In this document: positions 1-8,156 of the stretch, piece by piece
Numbering within the stretch: the stretch's first letter is position 1
Layout: every line of letters begins with the position of its first letter
Source: Streptacidiphilus jeojiense
Lineage (GTDB): Bacteria > Actinomycetota > Actinomycetes > Streptomycetales > Streptomycetaceae
Direction of reading: 5' to 3'
Length of the DNA stretch: 64,000 bases
NCBI RefSeq assembly: GCF_000719095.1
Contig: NZ_JOEH01000011.1
Span: forward strand, 220,009 to 284,008
Program-made: the position numbers and the translations under genes
The notes under the pieces: model-generated
Seen by the model: the letters and a program-made list of their open reading frames with translations, nothing else
Database searches by the model: none
What the model was told of the DNA's origin: nothing

Positions 1-696
1 TACCTTCGGGCCCGGGAGGTCGCCGAGGCGATGGGGGCCCACTCCCAGGCCACGATCCTGCAGGTGCGGCTCGGCCAGGTGCTGATCGCGCAGGGCGAGG
101 GGCAGCGCGGCGAGCAGCTGCTGCGGGAGACCCTGGAGGTGTCCCGGCGGTCCACCAACGAGGCGCGGCCGGCCGCCCGGATGCTGCTGGTGGTCCACCT
201 CGGCGAGACCGGCCGGACCGTCGAGGCGCGCGAGCAGCTGGCGCTGCTGCGGATCGACGCCAGGACCCACGGCGCCCCGTTCGTCCAGGGCATGATCGCG
301 GGGATGGAGGCGATGATCGACGTCGTCGACCGGCGCACCGGCTCCGCCCTAGAACATGCGGCGCACGCCCTCTCCTTCGGCGACGACCCGCTGACCGCGA
401 TGGTGATGCCGCATCTGCGGGCGCTGCACCTGCTGATCGCGGCCCGGGCCCTGGTCCAGCGCGGCGACCGGGGCAGCGCGGTGCTCGCCGCACACCTCGT
501 CGGCGCCTCCGACGCGGCGCTGCCGGACGCTCACGTCCGGTCCGCGTCCGAGCGGCACTGGCGCGCCGAGGCCGAGGCCGAGGCGCGGGCCCTGCTGGAC
601 GAGGCGGCGTACGGGGCCGCCTACGCCGAGGGCGGCGGCCTCACCGTGGAGGAGGCCGCCGCCCTGCTGCACGCACAGGTCAGCTTTTCTGGGTGA
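1..696 (+). CDS. C-terminal part of a TPR-containing transcriptional regulator (partial)
   Basis: The reading frame is open from the first base, so the gene starts left of the window; the first in-frame ATG (31) is internal. The 231 visible residues are Ala/Leu/Arg-rich paired helices typical of a TPR array. They end in a segment with LLDEAAYGAAYAEG followed by LTVEEAAALL. That ending is common at the C-terminus of large actinomycete AfsR/SARP- and LuxR-type ATPase regulators. The DNA-binding and ATPase parts would lie outside the window, so the exact class is an inference. The last 17 bases overlap the convergent ABC permease gene. Confidence 0.6.
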   Translation, partial: YLRAREVAEAMGAHSQATILQVRLGQVLIAQGEGQRGEQLLRETLEVSRRSTNEARPAARMLLVVHLGETGRTVEAREQLALLRIDARTHGAPFVQGMIAGMEAMIDVVDRRTGSALEHAAHALSFGDDPLTAMVMPHLRALHLLIAARALVQRGDRGSAVLAAHLVGASDAALPDAHVRSASERHWRAEAEAEARALLDEAAYGAAYAEGGGLTVEEAAALLHAQVSFSG

Positions 697-1516
697 ACTT
701 GCGGATCGCGATCGGCGCCATGACCACCGTCAGACCCACGCTCCAGGCCAGCGTCATGGTCAGGCCGTGGGCGACCGGGCCGCCGGCCATCATCCCGCGG
801 GCGGCGTCGGCCAGTCCGGACATCGGGTTGTACTTGGTGAAGTTCTCCAGCCAGCCCGGCATCGAGCCGGTCGGCGCGAAGATCGACGAGCCGAACTGCA
901 GCGGCATCATCACCAGGAAGCCCACACCCTGCACGGACTGGGCGTTCTTCATGGTCACGCCGAGCACCAGGAAGATCCACATGATGGAGGAGCCGAACAG
1001 CGCGGTCAGTCCCACCGAGGCCAGCAGACCGCCCCAGTGGCCGTTGACGTGGAAGCCCACCAGCAGCGCGATGGCCATCACCACGGTGATGGCGACCAGC
1101 AGCCGCAGCAGCTCCACGGCGATCTTCGCGACCAGGACCGAGCCCCGGCCGATGGGCAGCGACCGGAAGCGGTCCGTGATGCCCTTGTTGAAGTCCTCGT
1201 TGAAGCCGGTGCCGACGCCCTGGGCGATGTTCATGCTCATCATCGCGATCATGCCGGGGATCACGTACTGGACGTACGCCCCGTGGCCGCCGCCGAGCGC
1301 CTGCCCGATCGAGCCGCCGAAGACGTAGACGAACAGCAGCGTGAAGATGACCGGCATCAGGACCGCGTCCATCATCGACTCGGGGTCCTGCTTGATCCAC
1401 AGCAGGTTGCGGCGGATCAGCGCGCCGGTGTGGCGCAGATGGCCGCGCAGGCCGATCTTCGGGTCGGCCTCGATGGTGATGGTGGGGGCCGGGGTGGTGA
1501 GAACGGCGGCACTCAT
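680..1516 (-). CDS. ABC-2 type permease, DrrB-like
   Basis: A 278-residue integral membrane protein with about six hydrophobic segments. It has the DrrB/ABC-2 pattern: a polar N-terminus, the motif RRNLLWIKQDPES before the first membrane span, a central conserved IPGMIAMMSM, and GFNEDFNKGITDRFRSLPI in the cytoplasmic coupling region. It should form the membrane part of a drug or lipid exporter with the ATPase encoded just upstream. The two genes overlap by four bases (1513-1516), which implies translational coupling. The substrate cannot be told from sequence; DrrAB relatives move hydrophobic antibiotics such as anthracyclines. Confidence 0.9.
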   Translation of the reverse strand: MSAAVLTTPAPTITIEADPKIGLRGHLRHTGALIRRNLLWIKQDPESMMDAVLMPVIFTLLFVYVFGGSIGQALGGGHGAYVQYVIPGMIAMMSMNIAQGVGTGFNEDFNKGITDRFRSLPIGRGSVLVAKIAVELLRLLVAITVVMAIALLVGFHVNGHWGGLLASVGLTALFGSSIMWIFLVLGVTMKNAQSVQGVGFLVMMPLQFGSSIFAPTGSMPGWLENFTKYNPMSGLADAARGMMAGGPVAHGLTMTLAWSVGLTVVMAPIAIRKFTQKS

Positions 1517-2535
1517 ACCGCGACCTCCTCAAGTTCGGGCCTGACGTCCTGCGGTGCGGACGCCTTCTGGCCGGTCAGGGACAGGAACACTTCGTCCAGG
1601 CTGGGCAGTTCGGTGGTGATCGAGCCGATCGTCAGGCCGCGCGCGGTGACCGCGCCGACCACGGTGGTCAGCTGCTCGTCGCTGACGATCGGCACCAGCA
1701 CCTCGCCGGTCTCGGCGTCGACGGCGGCGGTGGCGGAGCCGGTCAGGCGCAGCCCGTCCAGGGCGTCGGCCAGCGGGCGCAGTTCCAGCGGGTCGGCCGG
1801 GCGGATCCGCAGGGTGCGGCCGCCGACCCTGGCCTTGAGCTCGTCGGTGCCGCCGCTGGCGACGACCCTGCCGCGGTCGATGACGGTCAGCTCGGAGGCC
1901 AACTGCTCGGCCTCCTCCATGTACTGGGTGGTGAGCAGCACCGTCACGCCGTCCCGGACCATGCCCTTGACCTCGGTCCACACCTCGTTGCGGGTGCGCG
2001 GGTCCAGGCCGGTGGTGGGCTCGTCCAGGTACAGCACGTGCGGGCGGCCGATCATCGAGGCGGCCAGGTCCAGGCGGCGGCGCATGCCGCCGGAGTAGGT
2101 GCGGGCCGGGCGGGTCGCGGCGTCGGTCAGGGAGAACCGCTCCAGCAGCGCGTCGGCGCGGGAGCGGGCCTCCTTGCTGGACAGGTCCAGCAGCCGGCCG
2201 ATGAGGTAGAGGTTCTCGCGGCCGGAGAGCTTCTCGTCCACCGAGGCGTACTGGCCGGTCAGGCCGATCACCCGGCGCAGCTGCCGGGGCTGCTTCGCCA
2301 CGTCGTACCCGGCCACCACGGCCCGGCCGGCGTCCGGCGTGATCAGGGTGGACAGGCAGCGCACCAGGGTGGTCTTGCCGGCGCCGTTCGGGCCGAGGAC
2401 CCCGAGGACGGTGCCCTCGTGCACATCCAGGTCCACGCCGTCCAGGGCCTTGGTCGCACCGTAGTGCTTGACCAGTCCCCGCACGGACACGGCCACCGGG
2501 CGGCCGGATTCGGGGTGCTTGTCGATTCGCGTCAT
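1513..2535 (-). CDS. ABC transporter ATPase, DrrA-like
   Basis: A 340-residue ATPase. Walker A is GPNGAGKTT at residues 48-56, the signature YSGGM at 147-151, and Walker B VLYLDEPTTGLD at 167-178. A C-terminal domain of about 100 residues ends with PSLDEVFLSLTGQ, the DrrA-type C-terminal motif. It energises the DrrB-like permease immediately downstream. The gene is the first of the two-gene unit and starts with ATG at 2535. A regulator gene of unknown specificity ends convergently at the other side of the pair. Confidence 0.93.
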   Translation of the reverse strand: MTRIDKHPESGRPVAVSVRGLVKHYGATKALDGVDLDVHEGTVLGVLGPNGAGKTTLVRCLSTLITPDAGRAVVAGYDVAKQPRQLRRVIGLTGQYASVDEKLSGRENLYLIGRLLDLSSKEARSRADALLERFSLTDAATRPARTYSGGMRRRLDLAASMIGRPHVLYLDEPTTGLDPRTRNEVWTEVKGMVRDGVTVLLTTQYMEEAEQLASELTVIDRGRVVASGGTDELKARVGGRTLRIRPADPLELRPLADALDGLRLTGSATAAVDAETGEVLVPIVSDEQLTTVVGAVTARGLTIGSITTELPSLDEVFLSLTGQKASAPQDVRPELEEVAV

Positions 2536-2628
2536 ACCGCCAAGGTGCCGGACCCCGCCGACAGGCCGCCTACATCCCGCCGACAGCGGCCCGGCCCCGC
2601 TGACATATCGCTGACACGGCCGGTCCGG

Positions 2629-2916
2629 CTAGGGCAGCAGCGGCGCGGGCAGCAGCGGTGCCACCGGGGCGGGCTGCCGGACCGGGTGGGTGGGCGGGGT
2701 GGTCAGCGACGGGCGCGGGCGCGGGGCGCGGCGGCGGGCCGGGCGCTGGGCCCAGTCGGTCGGGCGGTGCGCCGGCGGCAGTGCCACCGGCAGCGTCAGG
2801 CAGGTCCTGGCTCCGGCCGCCATGGTGTGGGCCGGGACCGGACTGCCGCAGCCCGCCAGGGTCAGCAGCGACAGGCCCAGCGCGAGGACCGAGGCGGTGC
2901 ACACGAGACGGGTCAC
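2629..2916 (-). CDS. Small Pro-rich lipoprotein
   Basis: I place the start at the GTG at 2916, giving 95 residues. A longer frame runs to 3006, but the signal peptide begins at this GTG. The N-terminus is a lipoprotein signal (VTRLVCTASV followed by a Leu-rich core) with lipobox LAGC and Cys23 as the lipidation site. The mature part is Arg/Pro/Thr-rich, ends in Pro-Leu repeats and has one further Cys. I do not recognise a family. It lies 118 bases downstream of the antiporter gene on the same strand and could be co-transcribed with it. Confidence 0.5.
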   Translation of the reverse strand: MTRLVCTASVLALGLSLLTLAGCGSPVPAHTMAAGARTCLTLPVALPPAHRPTDWAQRPARRRAPRPRPSLTTPPTHPVRQPAPVAPLLPAPLLP

Positions 2917-3034
2917 CGGCCCACCCTGCCCGTCGGTGCCGGGGAATCGCCGCAGGCACGGGCGGGTGCGGCCGAGGATCCCCCGTACGTGGCGGCTGCC
3001 CCGCACACAGGGGGTCCCCCGTACCCGGCGGCGC

Positions 3035-4789
3035 TCAGCGGGCCGGTCCCAGCGAGACCGTGTGGCCGTCGGGGCGCTGCCCGGTGCCGGGCCGGGTGGT
3101 GGCCGGCCACAGCCGGCCGGTCCGGTCCACGGTGAACAGCAGGTCGTGGTCCGGTTCCAGCGCCAGCTCCGCCGGGCGGACCTGGATGGTCTCCCCCGAG
3201 CGGTGCCGGCCGGCCAGGGCGTGGCCCGAGAGCCCGGGTGCGAACAGCGCCTCCCCGCTCATGAACGGCGCCACCACGCCCCGCCCCTCCCCCCGTTCGA
3301 CCAGCCGGTAGACCTCGGGGCCGCTCTCGCTGCGCAGCAGCGTCGCGGCCAGCGCGTTGAAGTCGTCCTCGCCGGTGAGCAGCAGCACCGAGGTGATCCC
3401 CTCCAGTTCGGCCCCCTCGCCTGCGGCGGTGGCCAGCAGTTCCCCCGGCGCCAGCTCCAGCCCCGCCTCGGTGATCCGGGTGCGCTCCTCCGGCTCGCCC
3501 GCCCACATCAGCACGTCCAGGCCCAGCCCGTGCAGCGCCCGGCCCAGGTCGGTGACCCAGGGGTCGCCGCCGACCAGCAGCGGCCGTGAGCGGGTGGAGC
3601 CGGTCACGCCCAGCCGGCGCGCGACCGGGACCGCGGTCAGCCCGTAGACCAGCACCGTGGCGACGATGACCACGAAGGTGGCCGGCAGGATCCGGTCGGC
3701 GCCGCCGACGCCCTTCTGCACCAGCGTGGCCGAGAAGGTGGAGGCGGTGGAGGCCGCGACGATGCCGCGCGGCGCCATCCAGCCCAGGAAGGCGCGTTCG
3801 CCCCGGCTCTGGTCGCCGCCGAGCGTGGACAGCGCCGCCACCAGCGGACGGGCCACCAGGACCAGCACCGCCGTCAGCCCCAGCGCCGGCAGCACCACAT
3901 GACGCAGCGACGCCGGGGTGACCGTCGCCGAGATGGACACGAACAGCACGCCGATGGTCAGCGACACCAGCGTCTCGAAGAACGGGCGCCGCACCGGCAG
4001 GTCCAGCCCGGGCAGGGTGGCCATGGCCACGCCCATGACGATGGCCGCGATCAGCCCTGCGTCGTCGCGCAGCACGTTGCAGCCGGCCGCCACCCCGATC
4101 ACCACGGCCAGCTGCGCGGTGGTGCCCAGGGTCTCGCCCAGCCCGAGGTGGCGCAGCAGCAGCCACAGCACCGCCGCCCCCAGCGCCCCGCCGGCCAGCC
4201 CGACGCCGGCGCTGCCCAGGGTCTGCAGCACCGCCGCGGCCAGGGTGACCCGATGCCCGGACTCCAGCGCCGCGAACACCAGCGCGCCCAGCACGCCGCC
4301 GACGCCGTCGATCAGCGAGCCCTCCCAGACCAGGATCCGGCGCAGCCCCTCGCCCGGGCGCACGAAGCTCAGCAGCGGTCCCACCACGGTGGGCCCGGAG
4401 ACGATCAGGATCACCCCGAGCATGGCGGCGGCCTTGGCCGAGATGTCCAGCAGCGGGGCCGCCACCACGGCGGCGATCGGCCAGGTCAGCAGGGTGCCGA
4501 TCCAGATCAGCCGGACCACGGTGCGCCGGGCGCCGCCGGTCAGCCGGCGTACGTCCAGTTCCAGGCCGGCGTCGTAGAGGATGACCGCCACCGCCAGCGA
4601 GACCAGCGGCGAGAACGCGGTGCCGACCAGCAGGTCCGGGTGCACGTCGTCGGTCAGCGCGCCGGCGACGAACCCGGCCGGCAGCAGCAGGATGATCCCC
4701 GGCAGCCGCAGCCGTGCCGCGAGCACCTGCGAACCGACGGCCAGGACGGCGATGAGCCCGACCCCCGTGAAGACCTGATCGGACGTCAT
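3035..4789 (-). CDS. CPA-family cation/proton antiporter with C-terminal regulatory domain
   Basis: Predicted 584 residues from the ATG at 4789, which has a GGGGA ribosome site just upstream; the frame extends to 4906 without support. About the first 400 residues form 12-13 membrane spans of the NhaP/CPA1 type. Characteristic segments are ILYDAGLELDVR, the acidic LIDGVGGVLGALV and the exchanger-like GWMAPRGIVAAS. The last ~180 residues are soluble, with a nucleotide-binding-like start (LLVGGDPWVTDLGRALHGLGLDVLMW) resembling a TrkA-N fold. The expected role is Na+ or K+ efflux against protons. The gene is divergent from the ClpC2-like gene, with 131 bases between them. Confidence 0.88.
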   Translation of the reverse strand: MTSDQVFTGVGLIAVLAVGSQVLAARLRLPGIILLLPAGFVAGALTDDVHPDLLVGTAFSPLVSLAVAVILYDAGLELDVRRLTGGARRTVVRLIWIGTLLTWPIAAVVAAPLLDISAKAAAMLGVILIVSGPTVVGPLLSFVRPGEGLRRILVWEGSLIDGVGGVLGALVFAALESGHRVTLAAAVLQTLGSAGVGLAGGALGAAVLWLLLRHLGLGETLGTTAQLAVVIGVAAGCNVLRDDAGLIAAIVMGVAMATLPGLDLPVRRPFFETLVSLTIGVLFVSISATVTPASLRHVVLPALGLTAVLVLVARPLVAALSTLGGDQSRGERAFLGWMAPRGIVAASTASTFSATLVQKGVGGADRILPATFVVIVATVLVYGLTAVPVARRLGVTGSTRSRPLLVGGDPWVTDLGRALHGLGLDVLMWAGEPEERTRITEAGLELAPGELLATAAGEGAELEGITSVLLLTGEDDFNALAATLLRSESGPEVYRLVERGEGRGVVAPFMSGEALFAPGLSGHALAGRHRSGETIQVRPAELALEPDHDLLFTVDRTGRLWPATTRPGTGQRPDGHTVSLGPAR

Positions 4790-4870
4790 GTCCCCAGCTT
4801 GGTGCGGTGAAGATCGCTGCGCCGCGCCGAACAGCCATCGGGGTGAACCCCCGAGTGACCGAGCAGCCGA

Positions 4871-4920
4871 GTGACAACCACGGGTTGACAGTCCTCGCAC
4901 TGTCAACCTACGGTTGTCAC
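4871..4920 (+). promoter_or_regulatory. Leaderless promoter inside two nested inverted repeats
   Basis: The outer arms GTGACAACC (4871-4879) and GGTTGTCAC (4912-4920) are perfect inverted repeats. Inside them GGTTGACAGT (4883-4892) and ACTGTCAACC (4899-4908) form a second perfect pair with a 6-base centre. A -35 box TTGACA (4885-4890), an 18-base spacer and a -10-like TACGGT (4909-4914) place the transcription start at or next to the ATG at 4921. The mRNA would therefore be leaderless and a repressor bound here would cover the whole promoter. The inner palindrome also offers a TTGACA on the minus strand toward the antiporter. Confidence 0.7.
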
Positions 4921-5649
4921 ATGACGGAACCCGTGGGAATGACGAACCAGGTCCGGCTGGACGACCTGATCCAGGCCATCAGGAAGGTCCACCCGGACGT
5001 ACTCGACCAGCTCTCCGACGCGGTCATCGCCGCCGACCACCTCGGCGAGGTCGCCGACCACCTCATCGGCCATTTCGTGGACCAGGCCCGGCGCTCCGGA
5101 GCCTCCTGGACCGACATCGGCCGCAGCATGGGCGTCACCCGGCAGGCAGCCCAGAAGCGCTTCGTCCCCAAGGCCTCGGACGCCGCCGACCTGGACCCCA
5201 GCCAGGGCTTCAGCCGCTACACCACCCGGGCCAGGAACGTGGTGATGGCCTCCCAGAACGAGGCCCGCGCGGCCGGCAACGACACCATCGGCACCGGCCA
5301 CCTGGTGCTGGGGCTGCTGAGCGAACCGGAGGCACTGGCCGCCAAGGCCGTACTGGCCCAGGGCGTGACGCTGGAGGCGCTCCGCGAGGCCGCGACGGCC
5401 TCGCTGCCGGCGCCCGGCGGGCCGGTGCCCGACCTCATCCCCTACGACGCCCAGGGGAAGAAGGCCCTGGAACTGACCTTCCGCCAGGCCCTGCGCCTGG
5501 GCCACAACTACATCGGCACCGAGCACATCCTGCTGGCCCTGCTGGACCAGGAGGACGGCAACGGGGTGCTCAGCGGCCTGGGCATCGACCGCGCCGCCGT
5601 CGAGGCCTCCGTCGCCGAGGCACTGGCCGGCTACCCGGCGGCCCCCTGA
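4921..5649 (+). CDS. ClpC2-like protein: helix-turn-helix plus Clp N-terminal repeat domain
   Basis: 242 residues from the ATG at 4921; the frame continues upstream but the promoter abuts this ATG. Residues 1-80 are helical and contain a likely helix-turn-helix (SWTDIGRSMGVTRQAAQKRF). The C-terminal part has the two Clp N-repeats, each with the ClpC-type signature: GNDTIGTGHLVLGLL and GHNYIGTEHILLALL. No AAA+ ATPase follows, so this is not a ClpC unfoldase. The layout matches mycobacterial ClpC2, which is reported to repress its own gene and to bind ClpC1-targeting antibiotics. An autorepressor role here is inferred from that family and from the palindromic promoter. Confidence 0.82.
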   Translation: MTEPVGMTNQVRLDDLIQAIRKVHPDVLDQLSDAVIAADHLGEVADHLIGHFVDQARRSGASWTDIGRSMGVTRQAAQKRFVPKASDAADLDPSQGFSRYTTRARNVVMASQNEARAAGNDTIGTGHLVLGLLSEPEALAAKAVLAQGVTLEALREAATASLPAPGGPVPDLIPYDAQGKKALELTFRQALRLGHNYIGTEHILLALLDQEDGNGVLSGLGIDRAAVEASVAEALAGYPAAP

Positions 5650-5682
5650 AGCCGGTCGCTCCCGAAGTACCGGCGCGCCGGC

Positions 5683-6507
5683 TCAGCCCGAGGAGGCGTC
5701 GAAGCGCAGCTTGGAGGTGATCCGGTAGCGGTCGCCGCGGTAGACCGCGTGGGCGAACTCGACGATGCGTCCGGTGGTGTCCCGGGTGGTCCGCTCCACC
5801 TGCAGGATCGGGGCGTAGACCGGGACGTCGAGCAGCTCGGCCTGCTCCGGGTTGGTGACCGCGGGTTCCAGGGTCTGCACCGCGTCGGCGACGACCACGT
5901 CGAAGCGCTCGCGCAGCAGCCGGTAGAAGTTGCCGCTCTCCATGTCCTCGGGTGCCAACCCGGGGACGATGGCGGCCGGCAGCTCCAACTGCTCGATGGA
6001 CATCGGCTCGTCGTCCACGTCGCGCACCCGGGTGATCCGCAGCACCGGCTCGTCCGGGCCGATGCCCAGCCGGGCAGCGCGCGGCGGTCCGGCCGGGGCG
6101 ACGGTGAAGCGGATCACCCGGCTGGTCCAGTCGCCCTCGGCGGGCGGCACCGCCAGTGCGTTGGTGGTGGTGCCGGACATCTCCTGGGTGACCTTGTGCG
6201 GGCTGGTGAAGGTGCCCTTGCCCTGCTGGCGCACCAGCAGCCCGCTGCGGGTCAGCTCCTCGACGGCGGCCCTGACGGTGGGCCGGGACACCCCGAGCTG
6301 GGTGGCCAGATCGCGCTCGGCGGCCAGGCTGGTGCCCGGCCCGGAGCGCTCGATGACGTCGAGCAGGTGCCGGCGGACCCGGTCGCGCTTGGCGGTGGGC
6401 AGCTTCCGGGCCGGATGGGCCGCCGAGGCCGCTGCGGCCGATGGGGCCGCCGGGGCGGCGACGGCGCTGTCGATGCCGCTGTCAGTGCTGCTGTCGGTAC
6501 TGGTCAC
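5683..6507 (-). CDS. GntR/HutC-family transcriptional repressor, DasR-like
   Basis: 274 residues from a GTG at 6507 that overlaps the hexosaminidase stop codon (GTGA, 6504-6507). After a Ser/Ala-rich leader of about 37 residues comes a winged helix (roughly 38-105) with AERDLATQLGVSRPTVRAAV and the wing LVRQQGKGTFTSP. A UTRA ligand-binding domain of the HutC subgroup follows, with EPVLRITRVR, MSIEQLELP and ILQVERTTRD. Family members such as DasR and NagR sense amino-sugar phosphates and control chitin/GlcNAc genes. As the last gene of the sugar transporter/hexosaminidase operon it is the best local candidate to bind the three shared operators; that link is inferred. Confidence 0.88.
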   Translation of the reverse strand: MTSTDSSTDSGIDSAVAAPAAPSAAAASAAHPARKLPTAKRDRVRRHLLDVIERSGPGTSLAAERDLATQLGVSRPTVRAAVEELTRSGLLVRQQGKGTFTSPHKVTQEMSGTTTNALAVPPAEGDWTSRVIRFTVAPAGPPRAARLGIGPDEPVLRITRVRDVDDEPMSIEQLELPAAIVPGLAPEDMESGNFYRLLRERFDVVVADAVQTLEPAVTNPEQAELLDVPVYAPILQVERTTRDTTGRIVEFAHAVYRGDRYRITSKLRFDASSG

Positions 6508-8096
6508 GCCTCTATCGTCCCAATCATTCGGGGAGTGTGCGTACCGCCCGCCGAGAGCAGCGCGGCGACCCTGCGCCGGTGCGTCGCGGCCCGCTCCAGC
6601 AGCGACTCGCGGTCGTGCGGTCCGGGCCGCCAGGCGATCTCGGCGATCCCGCACAGCCGCGGGTAGAGCAGGTAGCGGGCGTGCGCCGGGGTGGCCACGT
6701 ACTCGGTCCACAGCGAGCCCTGCACCCCCAGCACACCGGGGAGTTCGTCCTGCGCCGGATCGGCGACGGGCAGCCCGCCCGGCTGCAGGTCCGCGGCCAG
6801 CGGGTCGAAGCGCAGCACGTCGTCGAGGCCGACGATCTCGCCGGGCTGGCCGTGCGGCTCGTGCGGATGGTCCCGCTGCGGGTAGTCGAGGTAGGTGGAG
6901 CGGTGCGGCCCCATCACCACCTGGTGGCCGCGGCCGACCGCGAGCACCCCGTGCACCGGGTCGCGCCAGGCGCCGAGCACCATCCCGGCCGGGGGTTCGC
7001 CGGCGGCGTGGCCGGTCTCGTCCCAGCACACGGTGCGCCGGCCGTGTCCGGCCAGGTGCTCCTGCATCCGGCCCAGGAACCAGCCGCGGAGCTGGGCCGG
7101 ATGGGCCAGGCCCAGTTCGCGGGCGCGCTCGCGGGCCGCCTCGCTCTGCTCCCACTGGACGGTGGGGCACTCCTCGCCGCCGATGTGGACGTGCCGGGAC
7201 GGGAAGACCTGCACCACGGTGTCCAGGATCTGCCGGCAGAACGCCAGGGTCTTGTCGTCCACCGACAGGATGTCCTCGCTGATGCCGCGCTGGGTCCACA
7301 CCGGCAGCCGGCGCTCGGGGTGGTTGCCGTACTCGGGGTAGGCGGCCAGCGCGGCGCGCACGTGTCCGGGCATCTCGATCTCGGGGACCACGGTGATCCC
7401 GCGCCGGGCCGCGAAGGCCACCAGCTGCTGCAGTTCGGCGCGGGTGTAGTAGCCGCCGTGCGGGGTGTTGTCGGCCAGCCCCGATCCGGGCGGGCCGACC
7501 TGGGTCTCGGTGCGCCAGGCGCCGACCTCGGTGAGCCGGGGCAGGCCGTCGACCTCGAAGCGCCAGCCCTGGTCGTCGGTGAGGTGCAGCTGCAGCACGT
7601 TGAACTTCAGCAGGGCCAGCTCGTCGACCAGTTCCAGCAGGTAGGACAGCGGGAAGAAGTGCCGGACCACGTCGAGCATGAAACCGCGCCAGGGCAGCCG
7701 CGGGCTGTCCCTGATGGTCAGGCAGGGCCAGTGGCCGTCCGCGCCGAGGGGCCGTTCCGGGTCCAGGGCCTCGGGGGGCAGCAGCTGACGCAGCGTCTGG
7801 ATCCCGGAGAGCAGCCCGGCTTCGGCCGGTGCGGCGAGCGTGGCGCCGTCGGGGCGGATGTCCAGCAGGTAGCCCTGCGGGCCGAGTGCGGACTGCTCCG
7901 CGGTGGCCGGGTGGTCCGGGACCAGTTCCAGCCGGAGCCGCGGTCCCGGCCCGGTCGGTGCGTCCGGCAGGCCCAGGTACTCGGCCAGCAGCCCGGCGGC
8001 CTGCTCGGCGCCCGGGCCTGCGGACAGGTGGAGGTCGGGGCCGACGGGGAGGGTGCCCGGACGGGGGGTGAGCTCGCGGGGGCGGGGGATGATCAC
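6504..8096 (-). CDS. GH20 beta-N-acetylhexosaminidase
   Basis: 530 residues from a GTG at 8096 with an AAGGG ribosome site. It has the GH20 layout: a small N-terminal domain (1-125), then a TIM barrel containing RDSPRLPWRGFMLDVVRHFF, the EIEMPGH motif (239-245) and the catalytic loop HIGGEEC (304-310). GH20 enzymes remove terminal GlcNAc by substrate-assisted catalysis using an Asp-Glu pair. Here the first acid is Glu308 (GAG at 7173-7175) instead of Asp, followed by the acid/base Glu309. There is no signal peptide, so it should act in the cytoplasm on disaccharides brought in by the adjacent ABC transporter. Confidence 0.92.
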   Translation of the reverse strand: MIIPRPRELTPRPGTLPVGPDLHLSAGPGAEQAAGLLAEYLGLPDAPTGPGPRLRLELVPDHPATAEQSALGPQGYLLDIRPDGATLAAPAEAGLLSGIQTLRQLLPPEALDPERPLGADGHWPCLTIRDSPRLPWRGFMLDVVRHFFPLSYLLELVDELALLKFNVLQLHLTDDQGWRFEVDGLPRLTEVGAWRTETQVGPPGSGLADNTPHGGYYTRAELQQLVAFAARRGITVVPEIEMPGHVRAALAAYPEYGNHPERRLPVWTQRGISEDILSVDDKTLAFCRQILDTVVQVFPSRHVHIGGEECPTVQWEQSEAARERARELGLAHPAQLRGWFLGRMQEHLAGHGRRTVCWDETGHAAGEPPAGMVLGAWRDPVHGVLAVGRGHQVVMGPHRSTYLDYPQRDHPHEPHGQPGEIVGLDDVLRFDPLAADLQPGGLPVADPAQDELPGVLGVQGSLWTEYVATPAHARYLLYPRLCGIAEIAWRPGPHDRESLLERAATHRRRVAALLSAGGTHTPRMIGTIEA

Positions 8097-8156
8097 GGTG
8101 GCCCTTCATGATGCCGGACGTGCGGATGAGCGGGTGGGAGAGCGGCGGGGTGGGGG

